Notes: a model not told the origin generated them from the sequence alone. Positions 53,400 to 63,798 are shown, counted from the stretch's first letter. The stretch is DNA of 64,000 bases from Chitinophagales bacterium (GCA_017303835.1 JAFLBI010000002.1:124001-188000), one strand, 5' to 3'. Translations and numbers: made by a program.

Positions 53400-54059
53400 A
53401 TGAAATTTGGCGTTGTTGTATTCCCCGGCTCTAATTGCGACAGAGATATGCAGGATGCCCTGCAGCAAGATCTTGGCAAAGAAGTGATTATGCTATGGCA
53501 TAAAGACCATGATCTCAGTATGTTTTCTACAGAGGACTGCATTGTATTGCCCGGTGGTTTCTCTTACGGCGATTATCTCCGCTGCGGTGCGATTGCCAGA
53601 TTTAGTCCCTTGATGCAACAAGTGATTGAGTTTGCCAACAAAGGCGGTAAAGTACTGGGTGTCTGCAATGGATTCCAGATTTTATGCGAAAGTCATCTGC
53701 TTCCTGGCGTTTTGTTGCAGAATGCCAATCAACAGTTCATTTGTAAAAACGTGTATATCAGGAACGAGCAGACCAGTGCTTTGCAAATCCCGATTGCACA
53801 TGGTGAGGGTCGTTATTATGCTGATGCAGCTACGCTGGATGAATTGGAAAAGAATGGCCAGATTTTGTTCCGCTATTGCGATGCACAAGGCAATATTGAT
53901 GCTGCTTTTAACCCCAATGGTGCGGAAAGAAATATTGCCGGCATCCGAAATAAAGCCGGTAACGTATTTGGTATGATGCCACACCCTGAGCGTGCAACAT
54001 CTGCAGCCCTCAATAATTTGGATGGCAAAAAAGTATTTGAATTACTCGGACTCAATTAA
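53400..54059 (+). CDS. purQ: Phosphoribosylformylglycinamidine synthase, glutaminase subunit PurQ
   Basis: The small subunit of FGAM synthase in purine synthesis; it splits glutamine to give ammonia for PurL. 219 residues: [18 protein letters not shown] at the start, the glutamine amidotransferase nucleophile in [35 protein letters not shown] before it, and the His-Glu pair in [10 protein letters not shown]. The chosen start is the ATG at 53400; the frame opens at 53316 inside the preceding gene. A -7-like TACCTTTA lies at 53375. A separate PurQ implies the small PurL and PurS type of complex, whose genes are not in the window. Confidence 0.96.
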   Translation: MKFGVVVFPGSNCDRDMQDALQQDLGKEVIMLWHKDHDLSMFSTEDCIVLPGGFSYGDYLRCGAIARFSPLMQQVIEFANKGGKVLGVCNGFQILCESHLLPGVLLQNANQQFICKNVYIRNEQTSALQIPIAHGEGRYYADAATLDELEKNGQILFRYCDAQGNIDAAFNPNGAERNIAGIRNKAGNVFGMMPHPERATSAALNNLDGKKVFELLGLN

Positions 54060-54064
54060 TACCT

Positions 54065-54517
54065 ATGAAGCGTTTTTTTGTTTGGATGGTTGCGGTGTTG
54101 CTGACTAGTTCTGTGGGTGCGCAGATTAAAGAGCCTGTTGGTTGGACTTTCAGTGCGCAAAAAAAATCAGCAGACACTTATGATTTGGTGATTAAAGCTG
54201 TTGTACCCAAGCCCTGGCATTTATACTCTCAGTTCACACCAGATGGCGGGCCCGTTCCAACCAAGTTTAGTTTTAATGCCAATCCTTTGGTAAAGTTGGA
54301 AGGTAAAGTGAAGGAGATTGGTAAGCTTCAGAAGATTCAGGATAAAATCTTTGAAACAGAAGTACGCTTTTTCTCTAATGAAGTCACATTTGTACAAACC
54401 GTGAAAGTAAAAGCTGGTGTAAAAACCAATGTAACTGGTAGCGTATTGTTTATGGTGTGCGATGATAGTCAGTGCCTGCCACCCACAAATAAAAAGTTCG
54501 ATATTAAGCTGCAATAA
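54065..54517 (+). CDS. Secreted DsbD N-terminal-like domain protein
   Basis: A 150-residue exported protein (signal peptide MKRFFVWMVAVLLTSSVGAQ). The rest matches the N-terminal immunoglobulin-like domain of DsbD: PKPWHLYSQFTPDGGPVPTKF, FEGEVRFF-like FETEVRFFSNEVTF, and GSVLFMVCDDSQCLPPTNKKF, where the two cysteines (C-x4-C) would be the redox pair that takes electrons from the membrane part and hands them to periplasmic partners. The full DsbD gene follows two bases later, so the two proteins should work together in periplasmic disulfide reduction. Confidence 0.85.
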   Translation: MKRFFVWMVAVLLTSSVGAQIKEPVGWTFSAQKKSADTYDLVIKAVVPKPWHLYSQFTPDGGPVPTKFSFNANPLVKLEGKVKEIGKLQKIQDKIFETEVRFFSNEVTFVQTVKVKAGVKTNVTGSVLFMVCDDSQCLPPTNKKFDIKLQ

Positions 54518-54519
54518 GT

Positions 54520-56469
54520 ATGAAGAAAATATTACTTGTACTCTTGGCGTTTTGCTCCATGGTACAGTGGGCCACTGCACAGGAAAAGCCTGTGCAGTTT
54601 GCTTTTGGACACAAGCGTGTGAATGATAGTATTGTGCAGTTGGAAGCCAAACTCTCGATTGCAAAAGGCGTTCAGGTGTTCTCTGTAAAAAAACGTGGTG
54701 AAGATGATCCTTTCATCAGCAAATTTATCCTGGATAGTGCTGTAGAAACGCGAACAGCAATCAGCGATACAGCAACAGAGCAGGGTAGCTTAATCATCGA
54801 TGCGGAACAAAACAGATTGTTTGCGGATAGTGTTGTGTTTTCAGTGCCTATCAGGCTTGCTGCTACAGATAGTTTGCTCATCAAAGGTTCATTTGCATGG
54901 CTGGCAAAGAAAGGCGATGAATATCCCAGCGGTGAAGAAGCTTTTCGTGTAATGGTGCCTGTGGCAAACGCTGCACAATCAGAAGTAGTGAATGATATCA
55001 CGAAGGACTCGCTCTGGAATATCTTCTGGTTTACTTTATTGGCAGGTTTTCTGGCGATCATCACACCATGCGTATTTCCGCTTGTTCCGGTAACAGTCAG
55101 TTTTTTCCTCAAGCGCAGCAAAACCAGAGTTGAAGGTGTACGCAATGCTTTGTGGTACTCTGCATCTATTATTGCGATCTACACTATCCCAACCATTGTC
55201 TTGGTGCTCTTATTCGGCGATGATATATTATACCAGATTTCTACCAGCGCCATCAGCAACCTTATTTTCTTTGCCATCTTCATTGTCTTTGCGATTTCAT
55301 TCTTCGGCGCATTTGAACTGGAGCTGCCAAATAGCTGGGCCAACAAAGCAGATGCGCAGGCAAGCAAAGGTGGTTTATCCGGTATTTTCTTCATGGCTTT
55401 AACCTTGGTGATTGTTTCTTTTTCTTGTACAGGTCCGATAGTAGGTACTTTATTGGGTGAGACAAGCAGACAGGGCATTACACTCGCACCAATTATTGGT
55501 ATGTTGGGTTTTGGTGTGGGATTGGCTTTGCCATTCTCTTTGTTTGCATTTTTCCCTTCAATGTTGCAATCATTACCCAAGAGTGGTGGATGGTTGAACT
55601 CAGTAAAAGTGTGTTTTGGCTTTATTGAGTTGGCATTGGCGTTGAAATTCTTATCCAATGTGGATTTGATTTATCACTGGCGTTTACTCGATAGAGATGT
55701 ATTTCTCGTATTGTGGATTGTCATCTTTGCCTTGATGGGCCTTTATCTTTTGGGCAAGCTGAAATTTTCACATGATAGTGATCTGCCTTATGTATCTGTA
55801 CCGAGATTATTCTTCGCGATAGCCTCATTCTCATTTGCAGTGTATCTCGTGCCTGGTCTCTGGGGTGCGCCTTTGCGTCACCTGAGTGGTTTGATTCCAC
55901 CAGAAGGTACACAGGATTTCAACCTCAACGAACTCAAATACAAGATTGGCAACGGTACACATGTTACAAGTAGCAATAACAGTGCTGCTCAACCGCCCAA
56001 ACGTTTAACTGATAAGTTGCATATGCCTTATGGTTTAACCGCTTACTTCACATTGGAAGAAGGCATGGCAGCAGCAAAAGCTTTGAATAAACCGGTGATG
56101 CTTGACTTTACCGGACATAGTTGTGCCAATTGTCGTAAGATGGAGCAGGAAGTATGGAAAGATCCAGAAGTGTTGCGCAGAATGAAGGAAGATTTTGTAC
56201 TCATCAGTTTATACGTAGATGAATCGCAGGAACTGCCACTCAATGAGCAGTATAAGAATAAGGATGGGGAAATGATGCTGACTGAAGGCGCGAAGAATCT
56301 GGATTATGAGATCACTAAGTTTGGCTTCAATTCTCAGCCCTTGTACATGTTCTTAGATTTGAAAGGCGAACCACTTAGCAATATCAAATATGGCTATGAT
56401 CCTGATGTGCAGAAATTCATTCAACACTTGGATATGGTAAAAGCTGAGTTTGCGAAACGCAATCCCTGA
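54520..56469 (+). CDS. Thiol:disulfide interchange protein DsbD-type
   Basis: A 649-residue membrane protein that carries reducing power from the cytoplasm to the periplasm. After a signal peptide (about residue 20) comes a degenerate DsbD N-domain (about 20-150) without the cysteine pair, which the separate preceding protein seems to supply. Then follows the eight-helix core with LAGFLAIITPCVFPLVPVTV (Cys 184) and VSFSCTGPIVGTLLGE (second Cys), and a C-terminal thioredoxin domain with DFTGHSCANCRKMEQEVW (CxxC near 536). Its stop codon abuts the stop of the convergent YitT-like gene, with no gap. Confidence 0.92.
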   Translation: MKKILLVLLAFCSMVQWATAQEKPVQFAFGHKRVNDSIVQLEAKLSIAKGVQVFSVKKRGEDDPFISKFILDSAVETRTAISDTATEQGSLIIDAEQNRLFADSVVFSVPIRLAATDSLLIKGSFAWLAKKGDEYPSGEEAFRVMVPVANAAQSEVVNDITKDSLWNIFWFTLLAGFLAIITPCVFPLVPVTVSFFLKRSKTRVEGVRNALWYSASIIAIYTIPTIVLVLLFGDDILYQISTSAISNLIFFAIFIVFAISFFGAFELELPNSWANKADAQASKGGLSGIFFMALTLVIVSFSCTGPIVGTLLGETSRQGITLAPIIGMLGFGVGLALPFSLFAFFPSMLQSLPKSGGWLNSVKVCFGFIELALALKFLSNVDLIYHWRLLDRDVFLVLWIVIFALMGLYLLGKLKFSHDSDLPYVSVPRLFFAIASFSFAVYLVPGLWGAPLRHLSGLIPPEGTQDFNLNELKYKIGNGTHVTSSNNSAAQPPKRLTDKLHMPYGLTAYFTLEEGMAAAKALNKPVMLDFTGHSCANCRKMEQEVWKDPEVLRRMKEDFVLISLYVDESQELPLNEQYKNKDGEMMLTEGAKNLDYEITKFGFNSQPLYMFLDLKGEPLSNIKYGYDPDVQKFIQHLDMVKAEFAKRNP

Positions 56470-57438
56470 TTATTTTTTCAGCGGTCGCTTTTTAATCATA
56501 CCACCCTTGGTGTCTTTGATACTGTTCATCACCACAAAAGCATTGGGGTCTATCTTTTCAATCTCAGCATTTAGCTTGGCCACTTCCAGTCGGGTAACCA
56601 CTGTAAAGACGATGCGCATTTCATGTGTGCTATGCCCTTTTTTGCCATAACCACGCTCGCCTTTGTAGATGGTAACACCTCTGCGCAGCACATTGATGAT
56701 CATGTCCTGTATCTGTTCTGCCTTAGGGGATATGATGGTTACGCCTGTATATTCTTCCAGACCCTCGATAATGAAGTCAACAGTTTTTGATGCAGCTAGA
56801 TAGGTTAAGATAGAGTATAAAGCTACTTCGAGCGATAGGAGCCATGCCGCAAAAGAGAAGATGATGATATTGATGATGAGTATGATATCACCAATGGTTG
56901 CACCTGTTTTTCTACTGATGGAAATGGCCAGCACTTCTGTGCCATCTAATACACCACCACCTCTTACTGCAAGACCGATACCTGCTCCGAGAAAAAAACC
57001 GCCGAATACAGCTACCAATAATTTGTCTTGTGTGATTTGTGGATAGGGAATAATGGCTACAGCAGCTGCAAGTGCAATAATGGCCAATGCCGTTTTAATG
57101 GCGAACTCAAGGCCAATTATGCGCAGCCCCATGATGATGAAAGGGGTGTTTACAATAATCAGTAAAGCTGAGAGCTGAAAACTGGTGGTCTCAGCAAGTA
57201 AAAGCGAAATACCTACTGCGCCACCATCTATAAATCCGTTCGGTAATAAAAAACCTTTGAGTCCAAATCCAGCTGATGCTACTGCAATCAGTAAGAGCAC
57301 GATATCTTTCAGGTTGCGCCTTATATTTAGTCTGGCCAACCTTGCTTTTTTTGCATATTGATACCTTGATGGCGCAAAATGCTCCTTCGATTTTCCCGCA
57401 ACTGACTGCATCACCACTCTATTCCAAAACGATAGCAT
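56470..57438 (-). CDS. YitT-family membrane protein
   Basis: A 322-residue protein. After a basic N-terminus of about 45 residues come five to six membrane segments of the YitT_membrane type (GFGLKGFLLPNGFIDGGAVGISLLL, GIGLAVRGGGVLDGTEVLAIS), followed by a C-terminal DUF2179 domain (VTIISPKAEQIQDMIINVLRRGVTIYKGERGYG and MRIVFTVVTRLEVAKLNAEI) with a DPNAFVVMN end. The family is widespread in Firmicutes and Bacteroidota and has no proven function. The long basic N-terminus may in part be untranslated; later start codons exist. It has no operon partner. Confidence 0.88.
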   Translation of the reverse strand: MLSFWNRVVMQSVAGKSKEHFAPSRYQYAKKARLARLNIRRNLKDIVLLLIAVASAGFGLKGFLLPNGFIDGGAVGISLLLAETTSFQLSALLIIVNTPFIIMGLRIIGLEFAIKTALAIIALAAAVAIIPYPQITQDKLLVAVFGGFFLGAGIGLAVRGGGVLDGTEVLAISISRKTGATIGDIILIINIIIFSFAAWLLSLEVALYSILTYLAASKTVDFIIEGLEEYTGVTIISPKAEQIQDMIINVLRRGVTIYKGERGYGKKGHSTHEMRIVFTVVTRLEVAKLNAEIEKIDPNAFVVMNSIKDTKGGMIKKRPLKK

Positions 57439-57476
57439 GCTGTTAAGATATTACTTTATGAATGTAAAAGCAAACA

Positions 57477-57494
57477 GCCCGCAAAAAGCGGGCC
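57477..57494 (-). terminator. Terminator of the ECF sigma factor gene
   Basis: GCCCGC-aaaaa-GCGGGC stem; on the minus strand the loop is T-rich and the tail only moderately so. It lies 26 bases beyond the sigma factor stop codon. Confidence 0.7.
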
Positions 57495-57519
57495 GTTCTC
57501 CTTTGTAGTTAGTATTGGT

Positions 57520-58104
57520 TTAGAGCGCTATTTGCTTTTCCACCATCATCTTACGCAGATTGATGAGACCATAACGCATTCGGCCTAATGCAGTATTGAT
57601 ACTGCAATTGGTTACTTGTGCAATTTCCTTAAAGCTCATATTCGCATAATGGCGCAATACAATAATCTCTCTTTGTTCCTCAGGTAAGAGATCCAGCATT
57701 TTTCTTACTCTGTCGTGGCTTTGTCCCTGCATCATTTTGCTATCCATACCGGGCTCAGCCAGATTGATCATTTCAAAAATGTCTTTGTTCTCGCTGGTCT
57801 TGATGGTAGGTGTACGCTTTACTTTTCTGAAATAATCAACACAGAGATTGTGTGCAATACGCAAAGCCCAGGGCAAAAATTTACCTTCTTCAGTATAGCG
57901 TTTGTTGCGTAATGTGTCGATGATTTTGATGAAGACATCCTGAAAGAGATCTTCAGCGAGATAAGTGTCCTTCACAAAGAACAAGATAGAAGAGTAAATC
58001 TTGTCTTTGTACCGGTTGATCAGCGTTTCCAGGGACTGCATATCGCCGGCTTCCTGGAAAGCACGTATCAATTGCAGATCAGATGCCTGGTCCAATGTTT
58101 TCAT
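57520..58104 (-). CDS. ECF-type RNA polymerase sigma factor
   Basis: A 194-residue alternative sigma factor of the extracytoplasmic function group. Region 2 is seen in LAEDLFQDVFIKIIDTLRN and WALRIAHNLCVDYFRK, and region 4 in LLPEEQREIIVLRHYANMSFKEIAQVTNCSINTALGRMRYG, a helix-turn-helix for the -35 element. No FecR-type anti-sigma factor or TonB receptor is next to it, so it is not part of an iron-signalling unit; it resembles the stand-alone SigW/RpoE-like factors of Bacteroidota. Regulation is unknown. The gene is divergent from uvrA. Confidence 0.93.
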   Translation of the reverse strand: MKTLDQASDLQLIRAFQEAGDMQSLETLINRYKDKIYSSILFFVKDTYLAEDLFQDVFIKIIDTLRNKRYTEEGKFLPWALRIAHNLCVDYFRKVKRTPTIKTSENKDIFEMINLAEPGMDSKMMQGQSHDRVRKMLDLLPEEQREIIVLRHYANMSFKEIAQVTNCSINTALGRMRYGLINLRKMMVEKQIAL

Positions 58105-58312
58105 AGCTTCAATTTTGGGTTAGGTACGGTCATTCACGGATGCTGGACGGCTTGATTATCAAAGTTGCATACGGGTTAATGCATCTTTCGGTACGAAAAT
58201 TAGCCAATGGTTTATCGCGCCGCTTACTTGTGGAAAAGATTCAAACCAGGGGGGGCAGTTATTCACATGGCTTTTGAACCATGAAATCGTTTAGATGTTA
58301 TCTTGCTGAGCC

Positions 58313-61156
58313 ATGGCAAAGACCGCAGTACAACCGAAACAACCTACACTGGAAGCGCAGGATCAAATCCTCATCAAAGGTGCACGCACACACAACCTCA
58401 AAAATGTGAGCGTCAGTTTTCCGCGTAACAAACTCATCGTTGTAACTGGTGTTTCGGGCAGCGGTAAATCATCTCTTACGATTGATACCTTATTTGCAGA
58501 AGGTCAGCGTCGATATGCAGAAAGCCTCAGCGCTTATGCGCGTCAGTTCATGGCCAGAATGGTAAAGCCCGATGTGGATTATATCAAGGGACTTTGTCCG
58601 GCCATTGCCATCGAACAAAAAGTGATCACTCGCACTCCAAGAAGTACGGTGGGTAGCATGACAGAGATTTATGATTACCTGCGTTTGCTTTATGCACGTG
58701 CGGGTAAGACGATTTCTCCTGTGAGCGGACAAGAAGTGAAGAAAGACGATGTGGCTGATGTGGTGAAAATTGTACAAAGCCTGCCACATGGCAGTAAAGT
58801 GGTTCTGTTGGTTGCATTTAAACAACATGCCAAGCGTGATAGTCGCGAAGAGCTGAACATCCTCATGCAGAAAGGTTTTTCGCGTATGTACTTGAAGACT
58901 TTGGATGTAGCACAATTGATGCGAATTGAGGAATTGTTGGAGCTGGATGATAAAGCACTCAAGCAATCATTGGATAAGAAAGGAAATACTGCCTACGTAC
59001 TGATCGATAGAATGGTGGTGAAGGATTTTGAAGAAGAAGATATCCATCGTCTTAGTGATTCTGCCGGTACGGCTTTTTACGAAGGCGAAGGTGAAATGCT
59101 GGTGGAAGTGGATGGTGCACGTATGCAATCCTTCAGCAATCGTTTTGAATTGGATGGTATTCAGTTTGAAGAGCCTGTACCCAATTTATTTTCTTTCAAT
59201 AATCCATTTGGTGCTTGTCCAACCTGTGAAGGGTTTAGTCAGGTCCTGGGTATTGATGAAGAACTCGTCATTCCTGATAGAAGATTGAGTGTATACGATG
59301 GTGCGGTAGCACCGTGGAAAGGAGAGAAACTGGGTTGGTGGCGCGAGCAGTTTGTTAAAGGTGCTGTGAAGTTTGGTTTTCCTGTGCACAAGCCCATTGC
59401 GGATTTAACAGAAGAGCAGTACCAAATTTTATGGAAGGGCAATGCCCATGCCTATGGCATTGATGATTTCTTCAAAGACGTAGAGCAGAACCTGTACAAA
59501 GTACAATTCCGAGTTTTGCTAAGTCGTTATCGTGGACGCACCACCTGTCATGATTGTAACGGCTATCGCTTGCGCAAAGAAGCATTGTATGTAAAAGTGG
59601 GCGATAAGCATATTGGTGAACTCTGCGAAATGCAGACCAAGGATTTATTGCAATGGTTCAAGCAGCTCGAGTTATCTCCCTATCAGCAGCAAGTGGCTAA
59701 GCGTATTTTACTGGAAGTACATCAGCGTTTGCAGACACTGGTAGATGTGGGCTTGGGTTATCTTACTTTAAACCGATTGGCGAATAGTTTGAGTGGCGGT
59801 GAGAGTCAGCGCATACAGCTCACCAGAAGTTTGGGTAGCAACCTCACCAATTCTTTATACATTTTGGATGAGCCATCGATTGGCTTACATGCAAGAGACA
59901 CCGCGCGTTTGATTGGTGTCTTAAAGTCGCTGCGCGATTTGGGTAATACCGTAGTGGTGGTAGAGCATGATGAGATTATGATGCGTGAAGCAGATCATAT
60001 CATTGACATGGGTCCGCTGGCATCGCACTTGGGTGGCGAAGTAGTGGCTGCAGGTAATTACGATGCCATTATTGTGAATGGTAAAAGTTTAACGGGACAA
60101 TACCTTTCCGGCAAACTCAGTATTGCCATACCTGATAAACCACGCAAATGGCATAATACCATTACGGTGGAAGGTGCAAGACATAATAACCTCAAGAATA
60201 TTGATGTATCCTTTCCATTGAATACACTTTGTGTGGTGAGTGGTGTGAGTGGTAGTGGTAAGACCACTTTGGTGAAACAGATTCTCTATCCTGCTTTGCA
60301 GAAGATCAAGGGTGAATTTGCAGATAAAGTTGGTTTTCATCGTGCCATCACAGGCGATATAGATTTGATTTCACAAATCGAGCTAATTGATCAGAATCCA
60401 ATTGGTAAATCATCGCGCAGCAACCCTATTACCTATATCAAAGCCTATGATGAGATTCGTGATCTCTATGCCAAACAGGCTTTGTCGAAGATGCGTGGTT
60501 TTCAGCCCAAGCATTTTTCCTTCAACGTAGATGGCGGCCGATGCGATACTTGTAAAGGTGAAGGTGAGCAAATTGTAGAAATGCAATTCCTCGCAGATGT
60601 GCACTTGACTTGTGAAGCATGTGGCGGTAAGAGATTCAAAGAAGAAGTGCTGGAAGTAACGTTTAAAGGCAAGAGTATTCATGATGTATTGGACATGAGT
60701 GTGGATGATGCGATTGCTTTTTTCGGCGCAGCCGACAGCGGTAAAGAAGGTGCTACAATCGCCAGAGCTATTCAGCCTTTACAGGATGTGGGCTTGGGTT
60801 ATGTAAAGCTGGGACAATCATCCGATACTTTATCCGGCGGTGAAGCGCAGCGTGTGAAGCTGGCTAGCTTTTTAGGCAGAGGAAAGGCGCAGGGACATAT
60901 TCTCTTCATCTTTGATGAGCCTACAACCGGTTTGCATTTTCATGATATTCAGAAGTTGCTGAAATCTTTCCGTGCATTGATTGAACAGGGCCATTCATTG
61001 ATTGTGATTGAACACAATACAGATGTGATTCGCGCTGCTGATTGGGTCATTGATATGGGCCCCGAAGCGGGTGATGGCGGCGGACAATTGGTCTTTGCCG
61101 GCACACCTGATGCGCTGAAAAAGCAGAAAGGTTCTTACACGGCTAAATATCTCTGA
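58313..61156 (+). CDS. uvrA: Excinuclease ABC subunit A
   Basis: The damage-recognition ATPase of nucleotide excision repair, 947 residues. It has two ABC modules: the first with Walker A GVSGSGKSSLTID near 47, signature NSLSGGESQRIQLTRSLG and YILDEPSIGLHARD, the second with GVSGSGKTTLVKQ near 643, DTLSGGEAQRVKLASFLG and IFDEPTTGLHFHD. Zinc-binding pairs are CPTCEGF and CHDCNGY in the first half and CDTCKGEGEQ..CEACGGKRF in the second. All key parts are intact. The start MAKTAVQPKQPT adds a short hydrophilic leader. It would work with Mfd, encoded at the other end of the window. A strong terminator follows. Confidence 0.97.
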   Translation: MAKTAVQPKQPTLEAQDQILIKGARTHNLKNVSVSFPRNKLIVVTGVSGSGKSSLTIDTLFAEGQRRYAESLSAYARQFMARMVKPDVDYIKGLCPAIAIEQKVITRTPRSTVGSMTEIYDYLRLLYARAGKTISPVSGQEVKKDDVADVVKIVQSLPHGSKVVLLVAFKQHAKRDSREELNILMQKGFSRMYLKTLDVAQLMRIEELLELDDKALKQSLDKKGNTAYVLIDRMVVKDFEEEDIHRLSDSAGTAFYEGEGEMLVEVDGARMQSFSNRFELDGIQFEEPVPNLFSFNNPFGACPTCEGFSQVLGIDEELVIPDRRLSVYDGAVAPWKGEKLGWWREQFVKGAVKFGFPVHKPIADLTEEQYQILWKGNAHAYGIDDFFKDVEQNLYKVQFRVLLSRYRGRTTCHDCNGYRLRKEALYVKVGDKHIGELCEMQTKDLLQWFKQLELSPYQQQVAKRILLEVHQRLQTLVDVGLGYLTLNRLANSLSGGESQRIQLTRSLGSNLTNSLYILDEPSIGLHARDTARLIGVLKSLRDLGNTVVVVEHDEIMMREADHIIDMGPLASHLGGEVVAAGNYDAIIVNGKSLTGQYLSGKLSIAIPDKPRKWHNTITVEGARHNNLKNIDVSFPLNTLCVVSGVSGSGKTTLVKQILYPALQKIKGEFADKVGFHRAITGDIDLISQIELIDQNPIGKSSRSNPITYIKAYDEIRDLYAKQALSKMRGFQPKHFSFNVDGGRCDTCKGEGEQIVEMQFLADVHLTCEACGGKRFKEEVLEVTFKGKSIHDVLDMSVDDAIAFFGAADSGKEGATIARAIQPLQDVGLGYVKLGQSSDTLSGGEAQRVKLASFLGRGKAQGHILFIFDEPTTGLHFHDIQKLLKSFRALIEQGHSLIVIEHNTDVIRAADWVIDMGPEAGDGGGQLVFAGTPDALKKQKGSYTAKYL

Positions 61157-61219
61157 TACAACTTTTCTGTTTTGGCCTCAACTTCTTGTGATAACAAGTA
61201 CTTGTTTTGAAAAAATGAG

Positions 61220-61251
61220 GGGATTAGTTTTATGTCACTAATCCCTTTTTT
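61220..61251 (+). terminator. Terminator after uvrA
   Basis: GGGATTAGT-tttatgtc-ACTAATCCC followed by six T. Confidence 0.92.
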
Positions 61252-61307
61252 GTTTCCCCAATAGTATAACCAAAGTTTAACCTCCTGAACGCTTAAAAAC
61301 AAGTGTT

Positions 61308-63788
61308 ATGAGGTTTGTGGTTGTTCTATTGTGCAGCGTTTTCCTGCTGCTTCGTCTGGCCGCTCAGACTGATGGTGATTACCGTTCTGTTCGCTCCGGT
61401 AATTGGAGTGATCCTGCTGTTTGGCAAAAAAGAGCCAATGGTGTTTGGGCTGCTGCATCAGTTGCACCGGGTGCATCGGACAATGTCTTTATTCAACAAG
61501 CACATCGTGTAACGGTAGATCAGGCTGGTTTCGCTTGTAAAGATTTGCATCTGCATACTGGTGCTACGCTGGCTATTGGTCAGCAGAAATTAGACCTGCA
61601 TGGTAAGCTGCGTGCGTATACCGGAACAGCTGTTACCAGCAATGTAGATATGGTCACGAGTAGTAGTGCGAGTCCGGGCGCGAGAACCATTACTGCCGGA
61701 ATTGATGGACGATTACGCGTAGTGGGTATGTCGCGCACTTTTTTGGCTGCTGGTGAATGGGGCAATGCCGGTTTAACAGATTCAGGAAGGATTGAGTTTG
61801 CCATTAACCCAACAGATACGATCATTTGCTTCACTGCAATCAAAGCCCGTGCATTTTATTTCACTTCCGGTGCAGTGAATATGCGCAACAATCGTTTGTC
61901 GGCAGATGGTGGTGTAGCCGCCAGCGGCGATGTTTTTATTACGGGTGGCACACTTCGTTCTGATCAATCTGCTACCAACCAAGTGATCACGCGTACATCT
62001 AGTAACAGATGTGATACTGTGTATATCGGTCCCAATGGAAAGTTGATACTCTTTGGTGCCAGTCCGAGAATGGAATGCAGTTTCTTCATCAATGAGGGAC
62101 AAGTGATTTATGCACGCAATGGCTCACAGAATTTATTGAGTCATTCTGCTGACCAGTTAGCGATGGACCCCCAGCAATACCATCGCTTAATCGTTACTGC
62201 GCCTGGAACTAAGACCATGCGCCACAGTATTAGTGTGCATGGTTTTGTACAATTGGCAGACGGAGTTACACTCGCAACAGATACTTGTGCTTTGAGATTG
62301 AAAGCCAATGCAATCACTTCAGCCTATATCGCACCACTTGGAACTGCTAACATTACGTATGGTAGTACAGGAAAGATCAACGTTGAAAAATATTTCAGCG
62401 GTGGCGGCAGAGCTGATCAGTTCCCTAGCAAGCGTGCTTTTCGTTTCATGGGGCATCCTTTCAGACATAGTATTGGTTTGAATGAATTGAATGGTGCTGG
62501 AGAAATTGCTATTACCGGACAAGCAGGCACAGGTAATGGTTTTGATGCAAGCGGTACCAATAATCCTTCTGCTTTTCGCTATGATCCTGCAGCGGCCATC
62601 AATACTACACATGAGGGGTTACAAGCCGGCTGGCAAGCGTTTACGCATACAAACGGACAAGCCAGTAATGCCTGGCGTGTTGGTCAGGGTATTAAAGTGT
62701 TTTATCGTGGAGCCAAAGAACAGGGCATGGATGGTGGTTTAGGTTATACGGTACAGCCCACCATTGTTGCCATGGAGGGCAAAGTAAATACGGGTAATGT
62801 TACCATCAATCTTACGCAGGGTCTGCATACCGGGTTTAATCTGGTGGCCAATCCTTATCCTGCATCTGTGCAGTTGAAGCATGTGCAGCGCACTGGTGTT
62901 GGCGATTATATTTATCTGTGGCAAATTGATCGTGGTACCAGAGGTGGGTATACGGTGCATGATTTCTCAGAAGATATGGTCTTGCCGATAGGTGGTGCTT
63001 TCTTTGTGGAAGCGCTACAGTCGAATGCGCAGCTACAGTTTAGGGAATCAGATAAGACCACGCAGCCATCGGGTTTTGATTTGTTTCAAAACAATACAGC
63101 ACAGGCAGTAAAGAAAATATTACTCACACTTCGCTCGGATAAGATAGTTTGGGATCGCTGGGCCTTGCATTTGGAAGACAGCGCGAAAGAGAATTTCACG
63201 CGGGCTGATGCACCCAAGTTATTCAACCCGGATGCGAATCTTTTCAGTATAACAGCTGATGGCAAACAGGTGAGTGTTGATAAACGTCCGCCCACAAGTG
63301 CTCAGGTGCCCTTGGTGTTGCAACGGGTGCAGCCTGGACTGTATCAAATCGATATACAGACTCACGAATTAGAAAAGGACACCAATTGGTTGTTCATCGA
63401 TCATTTTACTAAAACCAAATTTCGATTGCATAGAGATACGGTGTATCGTTTTCAAGTATCAGCGGATACGAATACTTACGGAACTAAGCGTTTTGAAATA
63501 TTGAATAAGCGCTATTATCTGCCGCCGCGTAAGGAGCCTTATTTTATTGTTTATCCAGGTATTAGTCAGGATGGATTGCTGCAAATACGTTTGCAGGCAG
63601 ATACTGCTGCAGCAGAAGCAAGTATAGATATTGTTAACCTGCAGGGTGTGCGTGTTGCTGTGTACCATTTTGGTAAAACACGCAGGTTGGAGCAGACTTT
63701 GCGCTTGCAACAATTGCCCAAAGATCAATACGTGATTCGTTTGCATTTTGGTTCTATGACGCTAGTACGCAGATGGATATACCGATAA
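61308..63788 (+). CDS. Large secreted protein with a type IX secretion tail
   Basis: An 826-residue exported protein with signal peptide MRFVVVLLCSVFLLLRLAAQ. The N-terminal part begins SGNWSDPAVWQKRANGVW, a motif seen at the front of many Bacteroidota surface proteins, and goes on as beta-helix-like sequence (many V, G, T and N). A conserved middle section has GFNLVANPYPASVQL. The last 80 residues (FIVYPGISQDGLLQIRL to QYVIRLHFGSMTLVRRWIYR) fit the T9SS type A sorting domain, which directs the protein through the outer membrane and is then removed or kept with a surface anchor. The function is unknown; adhesion is possible. A PID-CTERM protein gene starts ten bases later. Confidence 0.83.
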   Translation: MRFVVVLLCSVFLLLRLAAQTDGDYRSVRSGNWSDPAVWQKRANGVWAAASVAPGASDNVFIQQAHRVTVDQAGFACKDLHLHTGATLAIGQQKLDLHGKLRAYTGTAVTSNVDMVTSSSASPGARTITAGIDGRLRVVGMSRTFLAAGEWGNAGLTDSGRIEFAINPTDTIICFTAIKARAFYFTSGAVNMRNNRLSADGGVAASGDVFITGGTLRSDQSATNQVITRTSSNRCDTVYIGPNGKLILFGASPRMECSFFINEGQVIYARNGSQNLLSHSADQLAMDPQQYHRLIVTAPGTKTMRHSISVHGFVQLADGVTLATDTCALRLKANAITSAYIAPLGTANITYGSTGKINVEKYFSGGGRADQFPSKRAFRFMGHPFRHSIGLNELNGAGEIAITGQAGTGNGFDASGTNNPSAFRYDPAAAINTTHEGLQAGWQAFTHTNGQASNAWRVGQGIKVFYRGAKEQGMDGGLGYTVQPTIVAMEGKVNTGNVTINLTQGLHTGFNLVANPYPASVQLKHVQRTGVGDYIYLWQIDRGTRGGYTVHDFSEDMVLPIGGAFFVEALQSNAQLQFRESDKTTQPSGFDLFQNNTAQAVKKILLTLRSDKIVWDRWALHLEDSAKENFTRADAPKLFNPDANLFSITADGKQVSVDKRPPTSAQVPLVLQRVQPGLYQIDIQTHELEKDTNWLFIDHFTKTKFRLHRDTVYRFQVSADTNTYGTKRFEILNKRYYLPPRKEPYFIVYPGISQDGLLQIRLQADTAAAEASIDIVNLQGVRVAVYHFGKTRRLEQTLRLQQLPKDQYVIRLHFGSMTLVRRWIYR

Positions 63789-63798
63789 ACAGTTGTAT

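Noticed and set aside
57520-58104. FecI-type iron-signalling sigma factor acting on the TonB receptors of the window
   Set aside because: No FecR gene is next to it, and the receptors lack the N-terminal signalling domain; it looks like a stand-alone ECF factor.
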